Under the pieces are notes generated by a model. It did not search any database. It was not told the DNA's origin and saw only the letters and a program-made list of their open reading frames with translations. Both the position numbers and the translations under genes were made by a program. DNA of 64,000 bases from Roseobacter fucihabitans (GTDB lineage Bacteria > Pseudomonadota > Alphaproteobacteria > Rhodobacterales > Rhodobacteraceae): contig NZ_CP143426.1 of NCBI RefSeq assembly GCF_014337925.2, forward strand, positions 17,014 through 81,013. The letters are read 5' to 3'. Below, one piece after another: positions 8,175 through 17,032 of the stretch. The number at the start of each line of letters is the position of its first letter. Position 1 is the first letter of the stretch.

Positions 8175-9587
8175 TTGACAGTGAGGCATAGCTCCTTGGC
8201 CCTTTCCACTAGACATCTGTTTTCGCTCGTTCTTTCTGCATGTACCGTAATTTTCCTTGCTTTACCTGCACTGGCACAGACGAGCACGCAAGATTTAGAG
8301 ACTTCGGACGTTCTTACGCCGCAAGCTCCGGTTGAGGTCGATCCGGTCAGTTCTGATACCGACATTCAGAACCGGATTTCTGCCATCGTTGATGCCACGG
8401 GATGGTATGAGGACGTCACAGTTCTGGTTCAGGAAGGTGTCGTTTTTCTGGACGGGGTTGCGGATACGGAGGCCCGCAAGGAGTGGGTACGACAGTTGGC
8501 AGCCAAGACAACCGGCGTTGTCGCGGTCGTCAATCGCATGACAGTCAACGAAACCGTCGTTTGGTCGTTTGACCCAGCCATTGCGGAACTACAGCGACTT
8601 GTACGGCAAGCCGTCACCGTCATGCCTTTGGTCGTGCTTGCCCTGCTTGTCCTGCCCTTGGCATGGTTTGTCGCCCGACTGGTGTCTCGGTTTGCAAAAA
8701 CAGCGCTCGCCACCCGTATTCAGTCGCCATTTCTGCGCACGGTGGTTGCGCGCGCGATCGCGTTCCCTGTTTTGCTCTTGGGGATCTACATCGTCTTGCA
8801 GGTGGCAGGTCTGACGCAGCTGGCGATTTCGCTTGTCGGCGGTGCGGGTGTGTTGGGCATCGTTCTTGGCTTTGCATTCCGCGATATCGCAGAGAACTTT
8901 CTGTCCAGCCTGATCCTAAGTGTGCGCCGCCCGTTTCGCCGCGACGACTATGTTGAGGTTGCGGGTATCTCTGGCACGGTGCGCAGCATGAACACGCGCA
9001 GCACCATTATCAGATCAGTGGAAGGTAATTTGATACACGTTCCAAACGCCATTATTTTCAAAAGCGTGATTGAGAATTTCACGTCATCGCCTGAACGACG
9101 CGGCGAATTTGTGGTTGGTATCGGGTATGATGCGGTGGTCGCTCAGGCACAGGAAGTTATCATGAATGGCCTTCAGGCACATGGTGCCGTCTTAGCCGAT
9201 CCCGCACCGATGGTTCTGGTCGACGAGCTTGGCGCATCCACGATCAATATCAAAACCTATTACTGGTTTGACGGGTTAGAGATTTCGGCAATCAAACTAA
9301 AATCGGCACTATTGCGGATGGTGAAATCCGATTTGACCGAAGCAGGCATATCCATGCCAGATGAAGCTCGCGAAGTCATTTTCCCCGACGGCGTGCAAGT
9401 ACAAACACAAGTCGAACACATCGACAGCAGCGCCGCTTCTGTCGCGGCACTGCCAAAGCCCGACCAACCGCCGGTAGAGCCCGATCAGACGCATGCCGAG
9501 GCTGATCTGAAAAACGATCTTCTACCGCCGCAAGCGGACGATGATCAGTTGGAAGAAGATGCAAACGATTTGCTCGCCTCGCGGTGA
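8175..9587 (+). CDS. BON-domain MscS-type mechanosensitive channel
   Basis: The product has up to 470 residues. A signal peptide ends near residue 35 (FLALPALAQT). A periplasmic BON-like domain covers about 60-125 (ISAIVDATGWYEDV, then VVNRMTV). Membrane helices fill about 135-240, then the MscS beta domain (GFAFRDIAENFLSS, then VPNAIIFKS), and an acidic Asp/Glu/Pro-rich tail of about 60 residues. MscS channels release solutes on hypo-osmotic shock; BON domains bind phospholipid or envelope structures. The start is uncertain: TTG 8175, GTG 8181 and a later TTG are in frame and none has a strong ribosome site. Confidence 0.88.
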   Translation: MTVRHSSLALSTRHLFSLVLSACTVIFLALPALAQTSTQDLETSDVLTPQAPVEVDPVSSDTDIQNRISAIVDATGWYEDVTVLVQEGVVFLDGVADTEARKEWVRQLAAKTTGVVAVVNRMTVNETVVWSFDPAIAELQRLVRQAVTVMPLVVLALLVLPLAWFVARLVSRFAKTALATRIQSPFLRTVVARAIAFPVLLLGIYIVLQVAGLTQLAISLVGGAGVLGIVLGFAFRDIAENFLSSLILSVRRPFRRDDYVEVAGISGTVRSMNTRSTIIRSVEGNLIHVPNAIIFKSVIENFTSSPERRGEFVVGIGYDAVVAQAQEVIMNGLQAHGAVLADPAPMVLVDELGASTINIKTYYWFDGLEISAIKLKSALLRMVKSDLTEAGISMPDEAREVIFPDGVQVQTQVEHIDSSAASVAALPKPDQPPVEPDQTHAEADLKNDLLPPQADDDQLEEDANDLLASR

Positions 9588-9699
9588 GGTCTTGATTGGC
9601 TAGGTGCATGACAGTCTGTTGGGTGCATCTGAGAATGCGGAACTAACGGCGTGTTGGCGTGTTTCTTCTACTCACGCAATTCTAACACGCGAGGTCGCT

Positions 9700-10098
9700 A
9701 TGACACATTTCAACCAAGGTCCAATCCAACAGATTCCCACAGACAACGAAACTGTTTTTGCATTCCAAATCCATGGTCACATCGATGACGATGCGTCAGA
9801 GGCGCTGGCCAAATTTATGAATGATGTTTTCGATAAACATCCCAAAGTCAGCATGCTGCTGGAAATGACCAAATTCACAGGCAGCGATTGGGATAGCATG
9901 CTAGATGGTGACGTCATCAAGTCGCGTTTCAGATCGCTGCAGCATGTCGCACGCTACGCAGTTGTCGGTGCACCGGATCGCGCGGCCAAGATGATTGGCC
10001 TGATGGATAAAGTCATTCCCGTCGAAGCACGCGCCTTTGACACGCACGAAATTACCCAAGCTTGGGACTTTGTCGGCGCGCAACCTATCGTCGCCTGA
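9700..10098 (+). CDS. SpoIIAA-like (STAS/AS superfamily) protein
   Basis: This 132-residue protein has the SpoIIAA-like (former DUF3478) pattern. A beta strand FAFQIHGHIDDD is followed by a helix with EALAKFMNDVF, then SMLLEMTKFTG, then RYAVVGAPDRAAKMIG. ATG 9700 is chosen because GAGG precedes it at good spacing and homology begins there; an in-frame ATG at 9604 lacks support. The family is common in roseobacters, often beside stress genes, and its biochemical role is unclear. A lipid- or anti-sigma-partner-binding role is only a guess from the STAS fold. Confidence 0.8.
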   Translation: MTHFNQGPIQQIPTDNETVFAFQIHGHIDDDASEALAKFMNDVFDKHPKVSMLLEMTKFTGSDWDSMLDGDVIKSRFRSLQHVARYAVVGAPDRAAKMIGLMDKVIPVEARAFDTHEITQAWDFVGAQPIVA

Positions 10099-10213
10099 TC
10101 CACGATGCGGGCTGCAATGCGAAAACAGCGTCGTGTTTTGCATCGTGATGCAAGGTGCGGCGCGCGGCTTCAATATGTTCCGTCAGTTTCCTGAGGTGAA
10201 AATAGCAGTGTGC

Positions 10214-10855
10214 TCAATCGTCGTCTCGCCACGCAACATCATAGTGCGTTCCATCGCAGAAGGGTTTGTTTTTCGATTCACCGCACCGGCACAGAACATA
10301 TTTGGCAGGGCTGGCCCCTACACCATTGAATTCGGCATCAAGCGGTACGTTAGAAACCCAATACGGACCATGGCGTTCTATATCTATCTTGACCTCTGGG
10401 GATGTCATGTGCGCTGCGTTCATGCTCTGAGTGCTCAGCCTTAGCGCACCAGAAGGACAGGCCGCGATGACAGCGAGAATGTCTTGCAGCGATCCGCCGT
10501 CTGGTTGGATCCACGGTTTCTCCTTAGGGTTAAACACGTCCTTGGCCAATCTGGCGCATTCCCCTGCATGTGAACAAAGTACGGGCGTGTAGTGCACAGT
10601 GACAGGATGCGAACTGGCGGTTCCGGAGTACTCAATCTCTTTGTTTCTAATCTTGCTATGATCCGGAGCGCTGGAAAAACCGGCCTCGCTGTGTGATCCA
10701 TCGCAAAATGGTTTGTTTTTGGACACACCGCACCGACAAAGAGCTGCGACCTCCTTCGTCTTGACTGCTTCACCATCGGCATCACGGAGGTTTGGCGGCG
10801 ATGAAACGACCAGTGGCCCATCCTGGCGCAAAGAGATTCTTGTTTCTGAAGTCAT
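10214..10855 (-). CDS. double CDGSH iron-sulfur protein with a central Fer4_19 domain
   Basis: The 213-residue protein has two CDGSH-type [2Fe-2S] motifs, each with the three-Cys one-His ligand set: CRCGVSKNKPFCDGSH at about residues 40-55 and CRCGESKNKPFCDGTH near the C-terminus. Between them is a DUF1271/Fer4_19-type domain (VFNPKEKPWIQPDGG, then IAACPSGALRLS). This is an established bacterial architecture, probably for electron transfer or iron-sulfur/redox sensing. It is transcribed alone, with the MATE gene upstream on the same strand about 60 bp away. The partner is unknown. Confidence 0.88.
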   Translation of the reverse strand: MTSETRISLRQDGPLVVSSPPNLRDADGEAVKTKEVAALCRCGVSKNKPFCDGSHSEAGFSSAPDHSKIRNKEIEYSGTASSHPVTVHYTPVLCSHAGECARLAKDVFNPKEKPWIQPDGGSLQDILAVIAACPSGALRLSTQSMNAAHMTSPEVKIDIERHGPYWVSNVPLDAEFNGVGASPAKYVLCRCGESKNKPFCDGTHYDVAWRDDD

Positions 10856-10914
10856 AATATTTGTTCCTTGATTCAGTTCATTTTGATCTTGGCGCGGTCA
10901 ACGCATGGAATCCA

Positions 10915-12324
10915 TCATAATCCCCTGTGCTGAACCCCGCTTGGAATGGCACGCACAGGATGGCAGTTGGTCGAGAGAAGTGGCCAATCCAAACCCCACC
11001 CATTCTCGATTTTGTGTGAAAGCCAGAGTGCGACAGAAAATGTCGCGATACCTGCAATCGCATTCGCGATCGCTTGTCCGGCTAGAACGCCTGGGGCACC
11101 GAAGTACGCTGCGCAAACTGTCATGAGCGGTATCGCCAATAGCAGGTCGCGGGCAAAGTTACTGATTGTTCCAAGGCCCGGATGGTGAAGCGCCGTCAGG
11201 ATCGGATTTGCACAGAGCTGCAAGGCAAACAGTATATTGGTGATGACAATGAAGGTTGCGTAGAAACGAAGCAAATCTGCTGCGTCACCCTCAAGCTGAA
11301 AGACAGATATCAGCGCGCCTTGCAGCGCGAATATGACTATTGCGACTGGAACCATGTAGAGAACCGAGAACTTCGCACCTGCAATCAAGGTTTCGCGCAC
11401 GCGATTAAATTGACCCGCGCCAACATTTTGCGATGCAACCGGGCCAATAGCGCCCGAAAGGCCGTACAGCCCCGCAAACGCAACGGGTGAAATACGCCCA
11501 ATAACAGAGGCCGCGGCGACAGCATCGGTGCCAAATTTTGCCATCTGCATTGTGGCATATGACGCGCCTATAGGGCCGGACAGGTTCGTGATCACGGACG
11601 GCATAGCGATCTTGTTCAATTGCTTAAAGTCGGACCAAATCTGGGAGGTATCGATCCGGCCAAGCAAATCATGCTTTCGGATCAATCCAAGGACTGCGAC
11701 GGCCACAACGATAAGTCTTGAGATCACGGACGCAATGGCCGCACCGCTCAACCCCATGCCAACGCCGAAAATCAGGATTGGATCAAGTATAGCGTTTACA
11801 ATGCCACCAGAAATGGTCGACCACATCGCCAGTTTGGCATCACCCGCTGACCGCAAAATCGCAGTGCCAGCCATGGCAATCCCTAGCAGCGGAAGTGAAG
11901 CGCCAACGATCGTGAAGTAAGTGACAGCGAACGCGAGCGTTTCTTCGCGCGCGCCCAAAAATTGCATGATGTGTTCTGCAAAAACGACCGTCAGGATCGT
12001 GATTTGTATCGACCAAACCAACATATACAGCATGCCATGGGTGGCCAGACGCCTAGCTGCGGCTTCGGCACCTTCGCCAAGCGATTGTGCAACCAGCGTT
12101 CCAATACTGATCACGATGCCGATACAGATAGCAGAGCCAAAGAAAATACCGACACCAGCAAAACCAACAGCCGCGGCCAACGCGGGCTGACCAAGTAATG
12201 CGATGAAAAACACATCAACAAGATCAACGATAAAGATCGCAAACAGCCCAATCGCCCACGTTGTGGACAGCACCGTGATATGGCTGAAAATTGATCCCTG
12301 TGTATAGGTGGCTTTATGCTGCAT
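10915..12324 (-). CDS. MATE family efflux transporter
   Basis: The 469-residue inner-membrane protein has twelve predicted helices in two homologous halves, with the MatE motifs PALAAAVGFAGVGIFFG near residue 50 and AIGPVASQNVGAGQFNR in the second half. MATE proteins export cationic drugs and toxic metabolites using Na+ or H+ gradients. It lies 9 bp downstream of a MoaF-like gene and is probably co-transcribed with it and a DUF1330 gene. The divergent LysR gene is a likely regulator but is now broken by IS3. Confidence 0.9.
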   Translation of the reverse strand: MQHKATYTQGSIFSHITVLSTTWAIGLFAIFIVDLVDVFFIALLGQPALAAAVGFAGVGIFFGSAICIGIVISIGTLVAQSLGEGAEAAARRLATHGMLYMLVWSIQITILTVVFAEHIMQFLGAREETLAFAVTYFTIVGASLPLLGIAMAGTAILRSAGDAKLAMWSTISGGIVNAILDPILIFGVGMGLSGAAIASVISRLIVVAVAVLGLIRKHDLLGRIDTSQIWSDFKQLNKIAMPSVITNLSGPIGASYATMQMAKFGTDAVAAASVIGRISPVAFAGLYGLSGAIGPVASQNVGAGQFNRVRETLIAGAKFSVLYMVPVAIVIFALQGALISVFQLEGDAADLLRFYATFIVITNILFALQLCANPILTALHHPGLGTISNFARDLLLAIPLMTVCAAYFGAPGVLAGQAIANAIAGIATFSVALWLSHKIENGWGLDWPLLSTNCHPVRAIPSGVQHRGL

Positions 12325-12333
12325 TGGGAACCT

Positions 12334-12642
12334 TCACTGCGTCACTGTCAGCTTGCCGGGGTTGATGAAGACATCTCGTCCGATGTTTGCGTGGGTGATA
12401 AGCGTGCCGTCAGTTAACCGCAAAATGTTGCTCAGGCCTGGCCCATCGGCTTCGACCCAAGTCAGCATGAACATGTCGTCGGTGAGTTTGCTAAAGACGT
12501 ATTGTTCCGTGTCGCCTTGGCCTGTGTTTTTGCCAGCCGTCCTTGTCCAGCGCAGCGCCGTCTGTGATAGAACTTCAATGCCATAGGTTTCATCCGAATA
12601 GACGAAGCCGAAGCTCATCCCAATTATGTCTTTGTGGCCCAT
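12334..12642 (-). CDS. MoaF-related domain protein
   Basis: This 102-residue protein starts MGHKDIIGMSFGFVYSDETYGIEV and resembles the calycin-like MoaF-related domain, with the core WTRTAGKNTGQGDTEQYVFS and a C-terminal half containing VEADGPGLSNILRLTDG. I choose ATG 12642 because AGGAGG lies 7-8 bp upstream; longer in-frame starts extend into the preceding gene. It sits between DUF1330 and MATE genes in a probable operon. Small ligand binding is suggested by the fold family, but the ligand is unknown. Confidence 0.7.
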   Translation of the reverse strand: MGHKDIIGMSFGFVYSDETYGIEVLSQTALRWTRTAGKNTGQGDTEQYVFSKLTDDMFMLTWVEADGPGLSNILRLTDGTLITHANIGRDVFINPGKLTVTQ

Positions 12643-12670
12643 CTGATGGCCTCCTATTTCGGAATTCCGG

Positions 12671-12967
12671 TTATTCCGTGTTGCCTTCGATAAACACCGC
12701 GCTGAACGTCCCTGCAGATTTGCGTAGCGCCTTGAGTGGGGCGTAGTCGTCGGATGCGTACCAAGCCTGCGCATCGGCCATCGACGGGAATTTGATGATG
12801 ACTGGATATGTCGGGGCCCAATCGCCTTCTTTGACATCAACCTGACCGGCCTTGGTCACGTACTGCCCTTTGAAGGCGTGGGTGATTGGCTCCACCGTGA
12901 TGGCGTATTCTTGCATTTTATCCATGTCCGTGATCTCGAGGTTCTGAAACAGGCAATAGGCAGTCAT
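12671..12967 (-). CDS. DUF1330 family protein
   Basis: The 98-residue ferredoxin-like alpha+beta-barrel protein shows the DUF1330 pattern: a strand ending in YAITVEPITHAFKGQYVTKAG, cited here by its core FKGQYV, then YPVIIKFPSMADAQAWY and YAPLKALRKSAG. ATG 12967 has GGAGA 7 bp upstream; ATG 12973 would sit almost on the ribosome site. It is the first gene of the DUF1330-MoaF-MATE run and diverges from the LysR gene, the usual layout for a LysR-controlled operon. Function is unknown. Confidence 0.82.
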   Translation of the reverse strand: MTAYCLFQNLEITDMDKMQEYAITVEPITHAFKGQYVTKAGQVDVKEGDWAPTYPVIIKFPSMADAQAWYASDDYAPLKALRKSAGTFSAVFIEGNTE

Positions 12968-12993
12968 GGTCATTCTCCGGGATTGGGTTGCTG

Positions 12994-13067
12994 TTTCTAA
13001 GGCTACCTATTTCTAAGAATGCGTTGTAGACTCTCATTTTAGAAATCATATTTCGCGGAATTAGAAA
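12994..13067. promoter_or_regulatory. heptamer cluster in the divergent DUF1330/LysR promoter
   Basis: The intergenic region contains two TTTCTAA (12994-13000, 13010-13016) and two TTAGAAA (13039-13045, 13061-13067) heptamers, which are each other's reverse complement. They are arranged as two inverted pairs around position 13028. LysR regulators usually bind such dyads between divergent genes, so this is a plausible operator for the adjacent LysR protein. Confidence 0.55.
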
Positions 13068-13795
13068 TTAATAGATTAGCAGAAATCGAGTGTTTTATCG
13101 CTGTGGTCGACGCAGGATCACAGCTGGCGGCATCTAAAAAGATGAACATCGCAGTCTCTGCACTTCATCGTCGCATCAAAGACCTCGAGGCACGGCTTGG
13201 TGTCGCTTTGACACGTCGCACGACGCATGGGACCACGCTCACACCGGAAGGGCGGGCCTATTATGATCGCTGTCTTAGGGTCGTGACCGACCTGAACGAA
13301 GCAGATGCTCGCGCCAATGGAGAGATGCACAAAGCGTCAGGGTTGATCCGCATGACCGTTCCCAGCGTGTTTGGCGCACGCCACTTGGCCCCGATTATGA
13401 CCGCGTTTTCAGAGATGCATCCTGATATCCGTTTTGATCTAAATGTAAGCGATCGCCACGTAGATCTGATTGAAGAAGGGTATGACTTGGCCATTCGGAT
13501 TGGCGGAGATGAGAAACCTCAGTTGGGCACAGAGATTTTGTTCAAAGTTCATTATGCTCTCACCGCCAGCCCGGAATTCTGGAAGAAACATGGATTTCCC
13601 AAAACGCCTGCGGATTTGGTTGGGCTTCCAGCCTTGGTATATCGCGCGGGTTCAGTGCCAACCCATTGGCAGTTTCGCAGCAAGTCTGGGAAGCTAACAA
13701 ACATTCCAATCGCGCCACGCTACATAGCCAATTGGTCTTGCCACGTTTTAGTTCCGGTCTCTTTCGAGCAATGTTTGCTATGAAGGAGATAGAGA

Positions 13796-14071
13796 ATGGC
13801 ACCGAGATACACAGACGAGTTTCGTCTTGATGCAGTACGCATCGCAACGACCAGTGGGCTGACACGACCGCAAGCGGCAGCGGATTTAGGAGTTGGGCTT
13901 TCGACGTTGAACAAGTGGGTTCAAAAGCATCAGCATGACAACCTGATGTCGGGTCCTCACGAGGATGTCGAGAAAGAGAACGAACGCCTTCGCAAGGAAG
14001 TTCGGTTGCTTCGCGAGGAGAGGGAAGTGTTAAAAAAAGCGGCAATCTTCTTTGCAGGCCAAAGTCGGTGA
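13796..14071 (+). CDS. IS3-family transposase OrfA, copy B
   Basis: This 91-residue helix-turn-helix protein is identical to the product of 7511-7786. The A7 run at 14032-14038, in phase TTA AAA AAA G, is a candidate -1 slippery sequence. The -1 frame stays open from there into orfB, so a frameshifted OrfAB product is possible. Confidence 0.94.
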   Translation: MAPRYTDEFRLDAVRIATTSGLTRPQAAADLGVGLSTLNKWVQKHQHDNLMSGPHEDVEKENERLRKEVRLLREEREVLKKAAIFFAGQSR

Positions 14072-14925
14072 GGTTCGCCTTTATCGACGCCTGGAAAGAA
14101 GAATGGCCTGTCGAATTTCTTTGCCGCGTCATGCAGGTTACGTCGCGAGGATTTCGCGCGTGGCGAAGCCGCCCGATGAGCCAGCGACAGCGCGACGATA
14201 TGGTGATCCTGGCGCATATCCGCGAACAGCACCGCTTAAGCCTGCAAAGCTATGGCCGGCCTCGCATGACCGAAGAACTGCAAGAACTGGGTCTGCAAGT
14301 TGGGCACCGGCGCGTGGGCCGCTTAATGCGGGAGAATAGCATCAAAATCATCAGGACCCAGAAATACAAGGTTACGACCGACAGCAATCATGCGTTTAAC
14401 ATCGCCCCTAACTTGCTGGGCCAGGACTTCTTTGCAGATGGTCCAAACCAAAAGTGGGCCGATGACATTTCCTACATCTGGACCAGTGAGGGCTGGTTGT
14501 ATCTGGCAGTGATCCTTGATTTGTATTCCCGTCGTGTCATCGGTTGGGCGGTTAGCAATCGTATGAAGCGGGATCTGGCGATCCGAGCATTGGATATGGC
14601 TGTGGCACTGCGGCAACCGCCGAAGGGCTGCATGCATCATACGGATCGCGGGTCGCAATATTGTTCAGGCGACTATCAGAAACGGCTGTCTAAACACGGC
14701 TTCCAAGTTTCGATGAGCGGTAAGGGAAACTGCTACGACAATTCCATGGTTGAAACGTTCTTCAAATCACTCAAGGCAGAGCTGATTTGGCGCAACCGCT
14801 GGGAAACCAGGCGTAAAGCCGAAGGGGCGATTTTCCAGTATATCAATGGGTTCTACAATCCACGACGGCGGCACTCGTCATTAGGTGGCAAAAGCCCCTT
14901 GGCCTTCGAACGAAAGGCTGCCTAA
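14068..14925 (+). CDS. IS3-family transposase OrfB, copy B
   Basis: This 285-residue DDE transposase differs from copy A only at QSYGRPR (Gly in copy A). It starts with GTG, overlaps orfA by 4 bp and lies in the -1 frame. All three catalytic acidic residues are present, so the element looks competent for movement. Confidence 0.94.
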   Translation: MRFAFIDAWKEEWPVEFLCRVMQVTSRGFRAWRSRPMSQRQRDDMVILAHIREQHRLSLQSYGRPRMTEELQELGLQVGHRRVGRLMRENSIKIIRTQKYKVTTDSNHAFNIAPNLLGQDFFADGPNQKWADDISYIWTSEGWLYLAVILDLYSRRVIGWAVSNRMKRDLAIRALDMAVALRQPPKGCMHHTDRGSQYCSGDYQKRLSKHGFQVSMSGKGNCYDNSMVETFFKSLKAELIWRNRWETRRKAEGAIFQYINGFYNPRRRHSSLGGKSPLAFERKAA

Positions 14926-15292
14926 ATGAGTTGAGAGACCGGAACGCAACCGCGACAAGACCAAATAGCGGGGCGTTTTTAGTCGAAGCAGCAAAGGCCG
15001 GACTTGGCGTTTCATTGGAACCGACATTCATCTGTGGCGAGGCATTGAAATCGGGCGCGTTGATCGAAGCGCTTACGGACTACGATACATATGATCGGGT
15101 TGCTCGGATTGTGAGACCGGAAAATCGACCGCTTTCCTTTCGGGTTCGCGAGTTCTCGAAGCTTCTTATGGCTGAGTGGTCAAAACAGGAACTATGGAAC
15201 ATTGGCTAAGCTTAGCCACGGCCCAATCATCGTTGCTAAGATCATCTGCCAAAGAGATTATGTCGCTCCAATTGCGTTCAAAAAAAACAACG

Positions 15293-16159
15293 CTAATCCG
15301 TTTCCTGATGTGCGATTGGCAAAGGTTGTTTGAATGTCAGCGTACGGTAAGGGAACGGGATTTCGATACCAGCTTCATCGAGCGCGCGCTTTACATTGGC
15401 GACAACTTCGTCGCGCGATGTGCGGACCTCGACGGGCTTTGATCCGGTCCACCAGGTCACCTCAAAATTGATCGAAGAAGAAGCAAATTCCTGCGCGAAA
15501 ACCTGAATTGGTTTATCGTCTTTTCCAACCGTTTCGCACTTCTCAACGGCGCCTGCGATAACACTGCGGGCCTCATCTACATCGACGTCATACGCCACGC
15601 CGCAAATAATGGTCACACGGCGTTTCGGCTTGTCGGTGCGGATAATGACAGGGTTCTTGAACAGCATTGAATTTGGAACAATGACCAGCTGGCCATCAGT
15701 GCGCGAAATATGGCTTTCGCGAATGGCGATATGCGTTACTTCACCTTCGATACCCAGACATTCAATGTGGTCGCCAATGCGCATTTCGCGGCGGAACAGG
15801 ATAATTATGCCTGCGAGGAAGTTTTCAAACACATCTTTGAATGCAAATCCGATGGCAACAGAGCCAAGACCCAAACCCGCAAGAATACTTGCAGGGGTCA
15901 GTCCGGGAAAAACAATAACAGCCGCGATCATCAGCCCTAGAACCCAAGTCAAAATCGATGCCAGAAGCGTTGCCAGTTCCCGTAGACTTTGCCGGAGATT
16001 GGTCCGCGCCATGAGGTTAGAAATACCGGATTTGATAATTTTACTGACAAGCGCTGTCAAAGTGAGGACGACAAGCGCCACCAGAATCTGAGGCGTCAAT
16101 TCAATCGCAGATCGACCAATTTCGCGCAATTGATCCATTAAAATGCCGACTGGCTCCAA
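15293..16159 (-). CDS. MscS-family mechanosensitive channel (short form)
   Basis: The 288-residue protein has three N-terminal membrane helices. TM3 and its exit are glycine/alanine-rich (SILAGLGLGSVAIGFAFKD), with the MscS signature NFLAGIIILFRRE, the beta domain (VIVPNSMLFKNPVI) and a C-terminal alpha/beta domain. This is the minimal MscS architecture, about E. coli MscS size. It is transcribed toward the broken LysR gene and is one of three MscS-type channels in the block. Confidence 0.92.
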   Translation of the reverse strand: MEPVGILMDQLREIGRSAIELTPQILVALVVLTLTALVSKIIKSGISNLMARTNLRQSLRELATLLASILTWVLGLMIAAVIVFPGLTPASILAGLGLGSVAIGFAFKDVFENFLAGIIILFRREMRIGDHIECLGIEGEVTHIAIRESHISRTDGQLVIVPNSMLFKNPVIIRTDKPKRRVTIICGVAYDVDVDEARSVIAGAVEKCETVGKDDKPIQVFAQEFASSSINFEVTWWTGSKPVEVRTSRDEVVANVKRALDEAGIEIPFPYRTLTFKQPLPIAHQETD

Positions 16160-16216
16160 CAGAACTCTCCATCTTATGATGCGTGTTGAACCCCAACGTT
16201 TACCAACCGATTTAGT

Positions 16217-16858
16217 TCACGCTATTTTTTGGGCCAACGAAAGATACATCCGAGCCAGCACACCCAGAAATGCAAATGCGATTAAGCCAAGATAGCGTTC
16301 ATAAATTCCGTCTATCCCTGTCGGTAAGAAAAAGAAGAATGGCGCTGATATCGTCCAGATGATCGACACTGCAACTAGGCTGTGACCGTACACGCGCCCG
16401 ACCCGGTATGCGCCGCCCGACATAAACCAAGGCGCAAGGGTCATGATGAGCCCAAGCGCGTAAACAAGGTAGACGTGTATCACGACCCCTTCGTCATCGT
16501 TGTCGCCATATTCGTTGCGTGCACCGATCAGGAAAACGATCAACGCCATAAGTCCAACTCCGATTAAGCCAATGCTCCAGCGTGGACCACCCAGATGGAT
16601 GTGCGCGGCGCATAACGCAGTCGCCAACAAAGACCCTGCAAGGGCGTAAATGCCGATATCTACGATGAATTCATATCGTCCGGCGCCAAGATCACTGATT
16701 GTGTCGGCCAGCCAGTCATGATCGGGCACAACAAAATCCGCAACCAGGATTGAAACAGCAAAAATGATGCAGCCTGCAATCGCGGCATAGCTGAGATACC
16801 GAACCAGATCGGGCTGTAGTTGGCTGCGCCATGTTCTGTCGAAATCAATAGCATCCAC
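16217..16858 (-). CDS. DUF998 family membrane protein
   Basis: This protein of about 213 residues has six predicted membrane helices and the DUF998 features: VPDHDWLADTISDLGAG after TM1, GARNEYGDNDDEGVVIH in the middle, and LPTGIDGIYERYLGL before the last helix. I prefer GTG 16858 because GAGGGGAAG lies 6-7 bp upstream, although the frame is open to 16894. The function of the family is unknown. It is divergent from the PRC-barrel gene. Confidence 0.78.
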   Translation of the reverse strand: MDAIDFDRTWRSQLQPDLVRYLSYAAIAGCIIFAVSILVADFVVPDHDWLADTISDLGAGRYEFIVDIGIYALAGSLLATALCAAHIHLGGPRWSIGLIGVGLMALIVFLIGARNEYGDNDDEGVVIHVYLVYALGLIMTLAPWFMSGGAYRVGRVYGHSLVAVSIIWTISAPFFFFLPTGIDGIYERYLGLIAFAFLGVLARMYLSLAQKIA

Positions 16859-17032
16859 GATTTCTTCCCCTCTTTGCGCTTTGTGGCATCCCAACGTTTA
16901 CGGGGTCGATCTGTTCCCTTTGGACTTTCCGTCGGGGCATTCAGGAAAAACTGACGGAACGATCCGCACAGCTTGGTGTTGACCCAGCATCAAGGTTGGC
17001 GCGTCCAACCATCACTCAAACAGGAGGAAACA

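Larger units (their letters stand above)
13733..14963 (+). mobile_element. IS3-family element, copy B (complete, 1231 bp) inside LysR gene
   Basis: The ends are TGGTCTTG and CAAGACCA, with a 3-bp target duplication AAT (13730-13732 and 14964-14966). It is in the opposite orientation to copy A and almost identical. Each copy has its own target duplication, so both arose by separate transposition events rather than by duplication of the region. Confidence 0.96.
13067..15209 (+). pseudogene. LysR-family transcriptional regulator, split by IS3
   Basis: The 5' part (to 13732) gives the winged helix-turn-helix (AEIECFIAVVDAG, then SALHRRIKDLEARLGV) and most of the substrate-binding domain up to PRYIAN. 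The 3' part (14964-15209) continues in homology with NSGAFLVEAAKAGLGVSL and ends WNIG. The two halves rejoin across one copy of the AAT target duplication. No ATG precedes the helix-turn-helix: the reading frame is open from a TAG at about 13040 and the best candidate is ATT 13067, so the start may already have been damaged. It probably once controlled the divergent DUF1330-MoaF-MATE genes. Confidence 0.88.

Noticed and set aside
12334..12840. A longer form of the MoaF-like protein (168 codons)
   Set aside because: The extra N-terminus overlaps the DUF1330 gene and lacks a ribosome site, while ATG 12642 has AGGAGG at correct spacing.
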